Shown piece by piece: positions 55,885 through 64,000 of a stretch of 64,000 bases of DNA. The number at the start of each line of letters is the position of its first letter. The stretch's first letter is position 1. Origin of the DNA: Allomyces macrogynus ATCC 38327 (Eukaryota; Blastocladiomycota; Blastocladiomycetes; Blastocladiales; Blastocladiaceae); NCBI GenBank assembly GCA_000151295.1, contig GG745339.1, positions 38,900 through 102,899 of the forward strand, given 5' to 3'. The notes under the pieces were generated by a model. That model ran no database searches, had not been told where the DNA came from, and saw nothing but the letters and a program-made list of their open reading frames with translations. The position numbers and the translations under genes are program-made.

Positions 55885-56279
55885 GAATGGCTCGGGTGGT
55901 GGAGAAGGGAGAGAGGGACCCGGTGAGTAGGTATTGCTTTGCATGGATTGCTTTTGGTGGTCTGGTGTCAGTTTGGTTCATATCCGCGATGCTGTCGTTT
56001 GCAGCCAGGGCCCGCACCGTAACCCACTCGACGAACCGTTGCGATCGTGTCCGCCGCCCCTTCGAACGCTTCCAGCGGGGACCAACGCGCTCACTTGTGG
56101 AATTTGATGCGTAGGAAATAGAGTGAGCGATAAATAGTTTTCCATATTATTTTGATGACGGATTATACGCGATACGATAGCTCCACCCCCTTCCACTTCT
56201 CCACCCAACTTCAATCCGGTGTCGATGCACGCCAATCCGGTGCACTCGCGACCTCCTTTAGCTCCGGTTCTTGTTCCTT
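55885..56279. other. Intergenic, convergent ends
   Basis: About 400 bp with AT-rich sequence at 56110-56180 between converging genes. No gene is seen. Confidence 0.4.
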
Positions 56280-56957
56280 CTAAAACGCCAACACAATGCC
56301 CGCAACCGCCGCTGCGCCGGCTGGCACCATGACCGCGTGCCACTGTCCGCCGAAACGTTTCAGAGCACCGGACCCGTCGGTCACACTCGGCGCCGGCGTA
56401 AACGAGACGGCCGTCGGCAACAGCGACGACGCGCGGCCGAGGAGCGACGCCGTATCCGTAGCGGCCGACAGGGTGGTCTTGGCCGCGACCCAGGTGGCCG
56501 AGGTCGATGGGACCGTGGCGCGCGTCGTTGAGCTCGAAGTCGACGAGGAAGAGGCACCGCGAGACGATGTGGTCGATGTCTGCGGTTGCGAGGTCGACGA
56601 AGATACGGGCGGATCAGGCGCCGACGTCGTGACGGGCGGTTGCACGGCGGTACTCGACGTGGTCACGGGCGGTGGTACCGCGGTGCTGGTCGTGACGGGC
56701 GGTGGGGCCGCGGTACTGGACGTGACGGGTGGCGGGGCCGCAGTACTGCTGCTGGCAGGGGGCGCGCTCGACGAGACGGCCGGGTCGGCGGCGACTTGCG
56801 CACGTGCGTGCGCGGCGAGGAGCGCGAGGATCAGAAGCGCGAGCAGGGCAAGGACGCGTGTTGGAGCACCGAGCGCCGAGCGCGCGCGAGACGCGGTGTC
56901 GGTGGTGGTGGTGCGGCGCGGTGCGCGCGTGGCGGCGATCGGATGATGCGGGATCAT
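56280..56957 (-). CDS. Mucin-like GPI-anchored surface protein
   Basis: A single exon of 225 residues with a cell-surface layout. A basic leader precedes a strong signal segment (VLALLALLILALLAAHARAQ). The middle is Ser/Thr/Pro-rich with tandem copies of a TAAPPPVTTS-type repeat (about 56630-56760), a good substrate for O-mannosylation. A short non-repetitive stretch (KTTLSAATDTASLLGRASSL) follows, and the C-terminus is hydrophobic (VMVPAGAAAVAGIVLAF), as required for GPI-anchor attachment. An in-frame frame extends upstream, but the ATG at 56957 places the signal sensibly. No enzyme domain; a wall or adhesion role is inference. Confidence 0.72.
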   Translation of the reverse strand: MIPHHPIAATRAPRRTTTTDTASRARSALGAPTRVLALLALLILALLAAHARAQVAADPAVSSSAPPASSSTAAPPPVTSSTAAPPPVTTSTAVPPPVTTSSTAVQPPVTTSAPDPPVSSSTSQPQTSTTSSRGASSSSTSSSTTRATVPSTSATWVAAKTTLSAATDTASLLGRASSLLPTAVSFTPAPSVTDGSGALKRFGGQWHAVMVPAGAAAVAGIVLAF

Positions 56958-57738
56958 CGTGACGGGGAGCGAGCGGGTGCGGATCCGGCGGCGGTGGCGA
57001 GAGGATGCAAAAAAGAGCGTGAGGCGCGGGGAACGGTGTGGGCGCGAGAGGCCTCGGTCGCGGTCGTGGTCGTGGAAGTGCGAGTCGGCAAGTCGCGTGC
57101 CAGGAGAGGAGCGAGCGAGCGGACCGAGAGAACGGGCCGACGTCCACGGTGGTGAGCCGCGAGACACGACGCGATCAAGCGCGTGTTTTCTGAGAGTGCG
57201 AGACAAACGCGTGGACTGCGCGTGACCGCGCATGGCCCGGCGCGCGAAATCCGGGTGCTTTTTGCGTGCTGCGTGGCCCGGCTTCTTTCATCTGGCGCCA
57301 TCCATGGCCGCCGTTTGCTCCGCTTCGCTGGCGTGGCATGTCATTTACCGCTCCCCGTTAGCGGAAAAGCAGCAGCTCCCGTGGTCGTGATCTGATTTGA
57401 TTTGCCGTGAATGGGATCGCGACCCCCCGTGGCCCACGTCCGTATCGCGCCGGGTAATGTTGGTCGTGCCGGTCGGCCCTGTTGTCGAGCTGACCTGGCT
57501 GCACCTTCATATCCAGCCCGCTCCCCACTCTCCCAAACGTCGCTTACCACCGGCAACTTGCTGCAACTGCTCTCGCACCAGTGCTCGTCGCGACCGCATC
57601 CGCTCGCTCGTGCTGCTGCTGCAACCCGCCCGGTGTGAACGCTGTCTGCTACCAGCCAACCCGACCCGAATCGGCTCGACCAGCACGCCAATTTCTGCCC
57701 TCACAAGCTCGACCGTCACCGCACCTCGACTCTCCACC
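56958..57738. promoter_or_regulatory. Divergent promoter region of mucin-like and FOL1 genes
   Basis: About 780 bp between divergent starts. CT-rich sequence at 57490-57735 probably forms the FOL1 5' UTR. No specific motif is recognised. Confidence 0.4.
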
Positions 57739-60167
57739 ATGGCCGCGCGAGCTCCGGCAACGACCACGCCAGCCGTCGCGCCAGCGCCGCTGACGAGCCC
57801 AGCAACCAGCACCAGCACCATCTCGCCGCGGTCCCCCTCGCCCGCGTTCCCAACCGGTCGCATCGGCCGTTCCTTGCCATGGGACGTGATCCACGTACGT
57901 GATCTGGTCGTGCGCAACCGCGTCGGCGTCGACTCGTGGGAGCGGTCCAAGCCGCAGCCGCTGAGCATCTCCGTGGCCGCGTATACCGACATTGACGCGG
58001 CGGGCGCACTCGACTCGCTGACGTCCTCGATCCACTACGGGACCATGACCACACTGGTCACGGAATTTGCCGAGCGGCACGCATTCAAGTCGATGGAGGC
58101 CCTGGCCGTCGGGCTCGCGCGGATGTTGATCGACACGTTTGGTGGAGCCAAAGGACTGCGGCAGGTCGCAATTACCGTCGAGAAGCCGCGCGCGCTACTG
58201 CATGCCGCGTGCACGGGCGTGCATATCGTGCGCATCGAGGCCGACTTTGCCGCGGATGGTGCTGCTGCTGCTCCTCGCGCCGACCACCAAGACCGCATCT
58301 ACATTCGCGACTTGTCGCTCTCGGCAGTCATCGGCGTGAACCCCTGGGAACGCGAGGAAAAGCAACTCGTCGTGCTCAACCTCGACCTGGTCCCACCGAC
58401 GTCGATCTCCAATGCCGACACGGTCCCGCGCGCCTACAACTACCGTCTCGTCGCAAACCTCGTGCAAGACTATGTCGAAAAGACGTCCTTCAAGACCATC
58501 GAGGCCCTCTGCCACCATGTCGCGCGGCACTGTCTCGACCGGTGCGGCATGCACCAACTGACCATCAAGATTGAGAAACCCTCGGCGATCGTCTTTGCCA
58601 AATCGTCAGCGGTGGAAGTCACGCGCGACCTGGCCTGGCTGAACGCAATCAAGGCGCACGAGCGCGCTGCGTCAACCACCGCCACGTACCAGCGCACACG
58701 CCGGTCGTCCCTCTTGGTCCCTCCCCCTACGGCGAGCAACGTGGCCTATATTGCCCTTGGCAGCAACCTCGGGAACCGTGCGGCGCATATCCACCGCGCG
58801 CTCGACGAAATGGTCTCGCGGTGCGGAGCCGTGATTGCCGATACGTCGTTCCTCTACGAGACGGAGCCCATGTACGTGACCGGCCAGCCGCGGTTCTTGA
58901 ATGCCGCGTGCAAGATTTACACGCCCTTGGCACCCGTCGAGTTGCTCGACAAGCTCAAGGAGATTGAGGCCGAGTTGGGCCGGACGGATACGGGCCGCAA
59001 TGGGCCGCGGCCGATTGATTTGGATATTTTGCTGTATAACCAAGTGGAGATGAAGACGGAACGGCTCGAGATTCCGCATCCGCGGATCCAGGAGCGCGAG
59101 TTTGTGTTGCGCCCGCTGGCCGAGTACGTCTCTGCCGTTACCTGATCCTGCATTCCGTTTCCAAGACTCACAGCTCCGATCCGAATAGCATTGCCGCCAA
59201 CGTCGAGCACCCGACCCAATTCCGCACCGTCGCCAAGATACTCGCGCTCCTGCAACACACGCAACCCCAGGCCGAGCCCATGCACCGCGTCCTGCCCCTC
59301 TCGCGCGACGTTGTCTGGACCTGGGGCCGCAAGACCTACATCATGGGCATTCTCAACGTGACCCCGGACTCGTTCAGCGACGGCGGCAAGTACACGACGC
59401 TCGACTCCGCCCTCGCCCAGGCGCAGGCCATGGTCGATGCGGGCGCCGACATTCTCGATATCGGCGGGCAATCCACTCGTCCCGGGGCCGAGGATGTGGG
59501 CGAAGTCGAAGAAATCCGGCGCGTCGTCCCCGTGATCCAGCACCTGCGCAAACACTTGCCCGCGAGCGTACCCATCTCGATCGACACGTTCCGCGCCACC
59601 GTCGCGCAAGCTGCGCTCGATGCCGGCGCGGACCTCGTCAACGACGTGACCGGCGGCCAGGCCGACCCGGCCATGCGCGCGCTCTGGGCTGCACGCCACG
59701 CGCCCGTCTGTATCATGCACATGCGCGGGACCCCCGCCACCATGCAATCCAAGACCGGATACACCGAAGCCGGCGGGATCGTGCGCGGCGTCGCGGTCGA
59801 ACTCGGGACCCGGATCGACGCGGCGCTGGCGGCCGGCGTCCCGCGGTGGAACATTATCGCCGACCCAGGGATCGGGTTCGCGAAAGCGGGCGACCAGAAT
59901 TTCGAGTTGTTGGCGCACTTGAAGGAGGTGGCGGTGCCAAGGGTGCCGTTGTTGGTCGGGCCGTCGAGGAAGCGGTTTATTGGGGATGCGATTGGACAGC
60001 CGGAGGCGGCAAGGCGCACGTGGGGGACGGCCGCGGCGGTCGCCGCGTGTGTCGCCGGAGGGGCGGATATTGTGCGCGTGCATGATGTGGGGGAGATGCG
60101 GGATGTGGTGCGGGTCGCGGATCAGGTGTGGCGGCGGCCGGTGGGGGAGGGCGAGGGGAAGAAGTAG
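57739..60167 (+). CDS. FOL1: Trifunctional folate synthesis enzyme (DHNA-HPPK-DHPS)
   Basis: Carries out three consecutive steps of de novo folate synthesis: dihydroneopterin aldolase, hydroxymethyl-pterin pyrophosphokinase and dihydropteroate synthase. Two exons (intron 59124-59173, 50 nt) give 792 residues. Two aldolase-type repeats come first (IHVRDLVVRNRVGVDSWER near residue 51; IYIRDLSLSAVIGVNPWERE near 187). HPPK begins near 335 with VAYIALGSNLGNRAAHI and includes FLYETEPMYVTGQPRFLN, RNGPRPIDLDILLY and PHPRIQEREFVLRPL. DHPS begins near 514 with YIMGILNVTPDSFSDGG and includes DILDIGGQSTRPGAE, ISIDTFRA, NDVTGG, IADPGIGFAK and VGPSRKRFIGD. The intron separates HPPK from DHPS. This fusion is characteristic of fungi, and the DHPS part is the sulfonamide target. 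Confidence 0.97.
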
Positions 60168-60832
60168 GTGGATCGTCGTTGAAGTATTGTCGTAGTTACG
60201 TAGTTCACAGTATTGGTGGTAGAGGTCGTGGATTTGATGGTGTTGTCTTGGCCATGATTTGCTGAGTTGGATGCAGAGCTGTTGGTGTCCGGGCGGACCC
60301 GTTCGGGCGCAAGCTTTTTTGGCTGGGGAACTGGGCGTGTCCGCATATAAAACCGGCGAGGTGACACCATAAATAAGGCCCAAAGCTGTGCGCGCCTGGC
60401 CTAACGCCCAGCTTTTCCCTTTACGTTACAGACTGGGGCGCTCTGTTCAGCCTGGCCGATTCCTATGTTATGGTCGTTCCAAGCAAGCTGGGTGTCACGT
60501 GTCCGGTCGCTCTGGTTGGATGGATGGACGGATGCTTTGATTAGACGGAACAAACGCGTTTGGTGCTGCTGCTGCCTCAGCGTGGGCCATGCTGGGCATG
60601 TGCGCCGCCGCTGGCCATGTTTGCCGCGGCCTCAACTGGAGAGTTTGAGCCCGTTTGGACCATCGACAACGGCAATAAATACGTATAGCCTGACCGTCGC
60701 GAAGAGCAACAGCGTCAACGGCAGCAAGTTTTGAGCACCCCCGGACTTGTGGCAAAGTCCTCGCGTGCCAAGCATTGACCAGTCCATTTGTCAAGCCGCC
60801 CATCCACGATCCAAATTCGCGCGCGTGCCACC
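60168..60832. promoter_or_regulatory. Intergenic, FOL1 3' flank and ACR3 promoter
   Basis: About 660 bp between two plus-strand genes; AT-rich at 60180-60250. No arsenic-response motif can be named with confidence. Confidence 0.35.
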
Positions 60833-62137
60833 ATGGCCGATGAACCGAGCGTGGCCCGTCCGCGGTCTTCGCACCGCCGACCCGACTCACACGATGCGAG
60901 TAAGACGAGCCTCGACTGCCTTGTCAACGTGGATCCAAATGCCACTTTTCCTGCCGCGGCGGCTACTGGCAACGATGACCACCACGACGACGACGTCAAG
61001 AATGCCGCGGCGCTGCTCAGCCCGCCCGCGCAAGACCGTAGCGCCGACACGGACGAGGTGGCGGCACCGACGCTCAACATCTTCCAGCGGTTCCTGACCG
61101 TGTGGGTCCTGCTTGCCATGGTCATTGGCGTGCTCGTCGGGTACTACATTCCGGACGTGCCGAAAGCGCTCGACAAGGCGACAGTTGCCGACGTGTCGAT
61201 CCCGATTGCCGTCCTGCTGTGGGGCATCATCTTGCCGATGATGCTCCAAATCGATTTCGCGGCACTACGCAACGTGTTGCGACTACCCAAGGCTATTGTC
61301 TTGACGACACTCGTCAACTACGCCATACAGCCGTTCACCATGTACCTGCTCGCGTGGCTCTTCTTCAAGGTGATTTTCGCGTCCTATCTCGGCACGACGC
61401 GTGCCAACGAGTACCTCGTCGGTTCCCTCCTCCTCGGCGGCGCGCCGTGCACAGCCATGGTCTTTGTCTGGTCGACGTTGATGCACGGCGACGCGGCGTA
61501 CACGCTCGCGCAAGTCGCCGTCAACGATTTGGTCTTGCTCGTCTTGTACTCGCCGACCGTCAAGCTGCTCGCGGGCACCGCCGATATCCCGCTCCCGTGG
61601 GCGACGCTTCTCGCGTCGGTCGGGTTCTTTGTGCTGATCCCGCTCGTACTGGGCGTCGCGATTCGCGCGGCCTTGATGCACACGGCTTCGGGCCGCACGT
61701 GGCTCGAAACGAAGCTGATCCCGTGGCTCAACAGTCTCTCGGCCGTGTTTCTCGTCCTGATGGTCGTACTGCTGTTCATGACGCAGGCCACCGCCGTCAC
61801 GACCAAAATCATCGACATTCTCGTCATTGCCGTGCCGCTGACGCTGCAAACCGTGCTGATTTGGGGCATCACTTACGCGGCAGCCCTGTGGCTGCGGATT
61901 CCGTACGAAGTCGCCGGACCGGCCACGTTGATCGCGTGCTCGAATTTCTTTGAAATGGCCGTGGCTGTCGCGGTCGCGCTGTACGGGCCCGCGTCGGGCG
62001 CGGCATTGGCGACGGTGGTGGGGGTCTTGATTGAAGTGCCGCTGATGCTCGCGCTCGTGGCCGTGAATAATCGGACCCGAGGGGTGTTTGATCGGCGGTG
62101 TGCGGTGGTGGTGCAGGATGGAGAGCATGTGGAGTGA
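60833..62137 (+). CDS. ACR3: Arsenite efflux transporter ACR3
   Basis: Plasma-membrane carrier that expels arsenite, and often antimonite, by proton exchange. Single exon, 434 residues. A hydrophilic N-terminus of about 85 residues with a DDHHDDD patch precedes ten hydrophobic segments, starting with FLTVWVLLAMVIGVLVGYYI. The family signatures are intact: LPMMLQIDF in helix 2, the essential Cys in LLLGGAPCTAMVFVWS of helix 4, AQVAVNDLVLLVLYSP, and the Glu in ACSNFFEMAVAVAVALYGP of helix 9. No linked arsenate reductase or regulator is seen in the window. The ATG at 60833 has a good context (CACCATGG). Arsenite export is well established for the family. Confidence 0.97.
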   Translation: MADEPSVARPRSSHRRPDSHDASKTSLDCLVNVDPNATFPAAAATGNDDHHDDDVKNAAALLSPPAQDRSADTDEVAAPTLNIFQRFLTVWVLLAMVIGVLVGYYIPDVPKALDKATVADVSIPIAVLLWGIILPMMLQIDFAALRNVLRLPKAIVLTTLVNYAIQPFTMYLLAWLFFKVIFASYLGTTRANEYLVGSLLLGGAPCTAMVFVWSTLMHGDAAYTLAQVAVNDLVLLVLYSPTVKLLAGTADIPLPWATLLASVGFFVLIPLVLGVAIRAALMHTASGRTWLETKLIPWLNSLSAVFLVLMVVLLFMTQATAVTTKIIDILVIAVPLTLQTVLIWGITYAAALWLRIPYEVAGPATLIACSNFFEMAVAVAVALYGPASGAALATVVGVLIEVPLMLALVAVNNRTRGVFDRRCAVVVQDGEHVE

Positions 62138-63612
62138 ACGAGTGGATGGAGTTCGATCCAAAGAGAAGGAGGAACAGAGAGGGTGAATCATTGAATTAAG
62201 TATTCGGTTGAGTTATGATTTGAATGGACTTTGTTGTCCGTGTCGACGCTCTCACGGAGGGGAGCATGTGCGAATGTGAATGGGAAGCAACAAACCGTGA
62301 ACTGATCACGGCGATGCTCCTATCATTGCTGGGCTTTGAGCATGTGGAATGGATGACGACTAGGCTGGTTGTTGTTCTGCCCGGACTTGTTGAGCCACAA
62401 AAAAGTGTCAGAGCATCGATCTCGCCAATGTTGTGACAGAGCATCATGCAACAGTCAGCAACTTCATTTACCCACACGGATGCGTCGCTCTCTGAAAGTC
62501 TGGCAATTGCATCCACTTGACCGCTGCACCACATCAGGACTTTGTTGAAAGCTGCAAAATGCACATCCACGCAGCCAGAATGTGGTTGTGATCCACAGTA
62601 ATTGACCGGGATTGTACCGGGTTTGGTGGAAGGAATCTGCCGGACCGCACTGGCGCGGAGCCTGGCCATTTATATGAGAGCGACAAGAGGGTCAACACCA
62701 ACGAAAAGACTAGAGAAGCGGATAGAATGGACGGGAATGGTCTCGCAAGCGCACTTGGAAGCAAGCCGATCGTGACGTGGCACGCCGGTGCTACAAGAAT
62801 GGATGTGCGACCACATCAGTGATGCTTGGGAATTACTCCATTGTTGTCGTGATGGACTCACAATCAAGTCTCAAGTCACATCAGCGACTGCCATTTGGTC
62901 GTGCGTATACACAAATCGCGTTCCCAAAATCCAAACCAGGCGAAACAGCCGCGGCATCCACCGAAAACATCCTGAGCTGTCGCTGCAACGACCATCACAT
63001 CATGCAGTCCCCGCCAATTTCAGCAACTGGCTACCCTCACCCGGTCTTGGCCACACACGGAGCGCAATGAAGAGCCGCGATTGATGCCATGCGCATCGAC
63101 CATGGCCGCCCCATCATCGCGGATGATGCCTCCTGGGACTCGAAATGTATTAGGCGGCGTGGAGTGGCTCGATCCACTCGTCTCGTGGGGGCCATCACAA
63201 GCAAAAGTTCCAGTTCAGACGGGCGAGAAACGTCAATACAAAAGCATGTACCTCACAGGGCGCCGTTGCGCTCATCACCAGTCCTGGCGCAGGGAACATT
63301 GGCGTTGTCGGAGCAGAGGTACTTGTGGCAGGAAGCGTCACATTGGCATGAACTTGCGAAAAGACGCGCTCGTGGACGCTGTTCCAAGTGTCCAACTTTG
63401 GTGGGGGTGCAGTTGGCCACTGGCCATGGTAGCAGATAGTGACGAAGCTCAGGCCGCTGTGCAACTTGACAGTCAAGCTCTTGTGCTACTGACCCAGCAA
63501 ATGAAACCGAAAACAGTCGCGCGACGCAAGAAATACTGGGATGTTCAACAAAGCCTCGTTCACCCTTGTTTACAAGCACACTCTCAAAAATCAATCCGCT
63601 CTTGCGGGTTTC
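62138..63612. other. Intergenic, 1.5 kb of lower G+C
   Basis: About 50 % G+C, with overlapping short frames on both strands and no domain features. CpG is less depleted than at 45-48 kb. No gene, repeat or RNA is recognised. Confidence 0.4.
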
Positions 63613-64000
63613 TCAACCATCTGCCCTCCCCCCCACCACGAGGTGCTTGAGGTCCGGATCGGCCAACGCAAAAGACGTGCACAGCTGATACGTGTTTTCG
63701 CTGCGCTGGAAAAACTGATCGGGGTCCGTGATCTGCGTCAACTGGTGGGCAACAACACGCGCAAGCGCGCAGGACGTCAGTCGTTGCCAGATCAACCGGA
63801 TCCTAGTTGACAGACGGAACAGAACCGTACCCGCATCTTGCACCCAAACGCCGTCTTGCCATCGAGTTCTAAGAACGCCGTGGTCGCCTTGCTCGACCGC
63901 ATCTCATTCGTCACAAACATGTACCGCAAATTGGTTCCGGGCACCGGTTCAAATGACCGGTCCAAGAAGGGCCACGTGCCGTTCACGGCAAAGTGCCGCG
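63613..64000 (-). CDS. Unidentified protein, partial at right edge
   Basis: Two coding-like pieces on the minus strand: window edge to 63831 (FAVNGTWPFLDRSF, LRYMFVTNEMRSSKATTAFL) and 63741-63613 (LTQITDPDQFFQRSENTYQL, ALADPDLKHLVVGG). An 89-nt intron with donor GTACGG and acceptor CACCAG joins them in phase. The residue mix and the fitting splice support a real gene whose start lies beyond the window. No family is recognised, and the short end after the last hydrophobic stretch may be wrong if another intron follows. Confidence 0.4.

Noticed and set aside
1..64000. tRNA, rRNA, snRNA genes or CRISPR arrays
   Set aside because: No T-loop plus acceptor-stem combination, rRNA segment or regularly spaced repeat was recognised by eye; a covariance-model scan would be decisive.
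1..64000. Bacterial operon or phage origin
   Set aside because: Genes are mostly spliced, on mixed strands and have eukaryote-only products, so operon-type reasoning does not apply.

Overview
The window is nuclear DNA of a GC-rich fungus. Coding DNA is roughly 62-68 % G+C, genes sit close together on both strands, and most are split by short GT-AG introns of about 46-163 nt. Fungal hallmarks are a trifunctional folate enzyme (DHNA-HPPK-DHPS in one chain), YAK1, ribosomal protein S0, a fungal-type pectin lyase and ACR3. A SCAR/WAVE actin regulator, a MAP4K kinase with a CNH domain and an ethylene-receptor-like hybrid histidine kinase point to an early-diverging, probably zoosporic fungus. Blastocladiomycota such as Allomyces is my best guess; it is an inference from gene content, not a match.

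Layout. 1-13 kb: the 3' end of a Pro/Ala-rich protein (+), MAP4K (-), pectin lyase (-), RPS0/uS2 (-), a small SMP-domain stress protein (+) with an apparent frameshift in a G15 run, and AAMP/SQT1 (-) carrying a 312-bp internal tandem duplication. 13-24 kb: an orphan membrane protein (-), SCAR/WAVE (-), an SCP/Psr1-type phosphatase (-) and MSH2 (+), the last two divergent. 23.7-32 kb: an RS-rich RRM protein and a smaller neighbour sharing a divergent domain (both +), MRT4 (-) and an orphan 658-residue protein (+). 33-38 kb: the ethylene-receptor-like hybrid histidine kinase (-). 39-45 kb: a small orphan (+) and a P-loop/PD-(D/E)XK nuclease-like fusion (-). 45.2-48.0 kb: an AT-richer, strongly CpG-depleted island without a convincing gene. 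48-64 kb: YAK1 (+), a sphingomyelin-synthase-like membrane enzyme (+), a GPI-anchored mucin-like protein (-), FOL1 (+), ACR3 (+) and the edge of another gene (-).

The genes do not form one pathway. Themes are signalling (MAP4K, YAK1, hybrid histidine kinase, SCP phosphatase), ribosome production (RPS0, SQT1, MRT4), actin control (SCAR), DNA repair (MSH2), cell surface and membrane (mucin-like protein, SMS-like enzyme) and metabolism or detoxification (FOL1, ACR3). The least ordinary part is 40.9-48.0 kb, where a nuclease/NTPase fusion of a type seen in transposon- and effector-like eukaryotic genes lies beside DNA that looks methylated and decayed. Intron positions were deduced by eye from reading frame, splice signals and family alignment from memory. 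For every multi-exon gene with a complete model the exon lengths sum to a multiple of three, except the SMP gene, which needs one G fewer.
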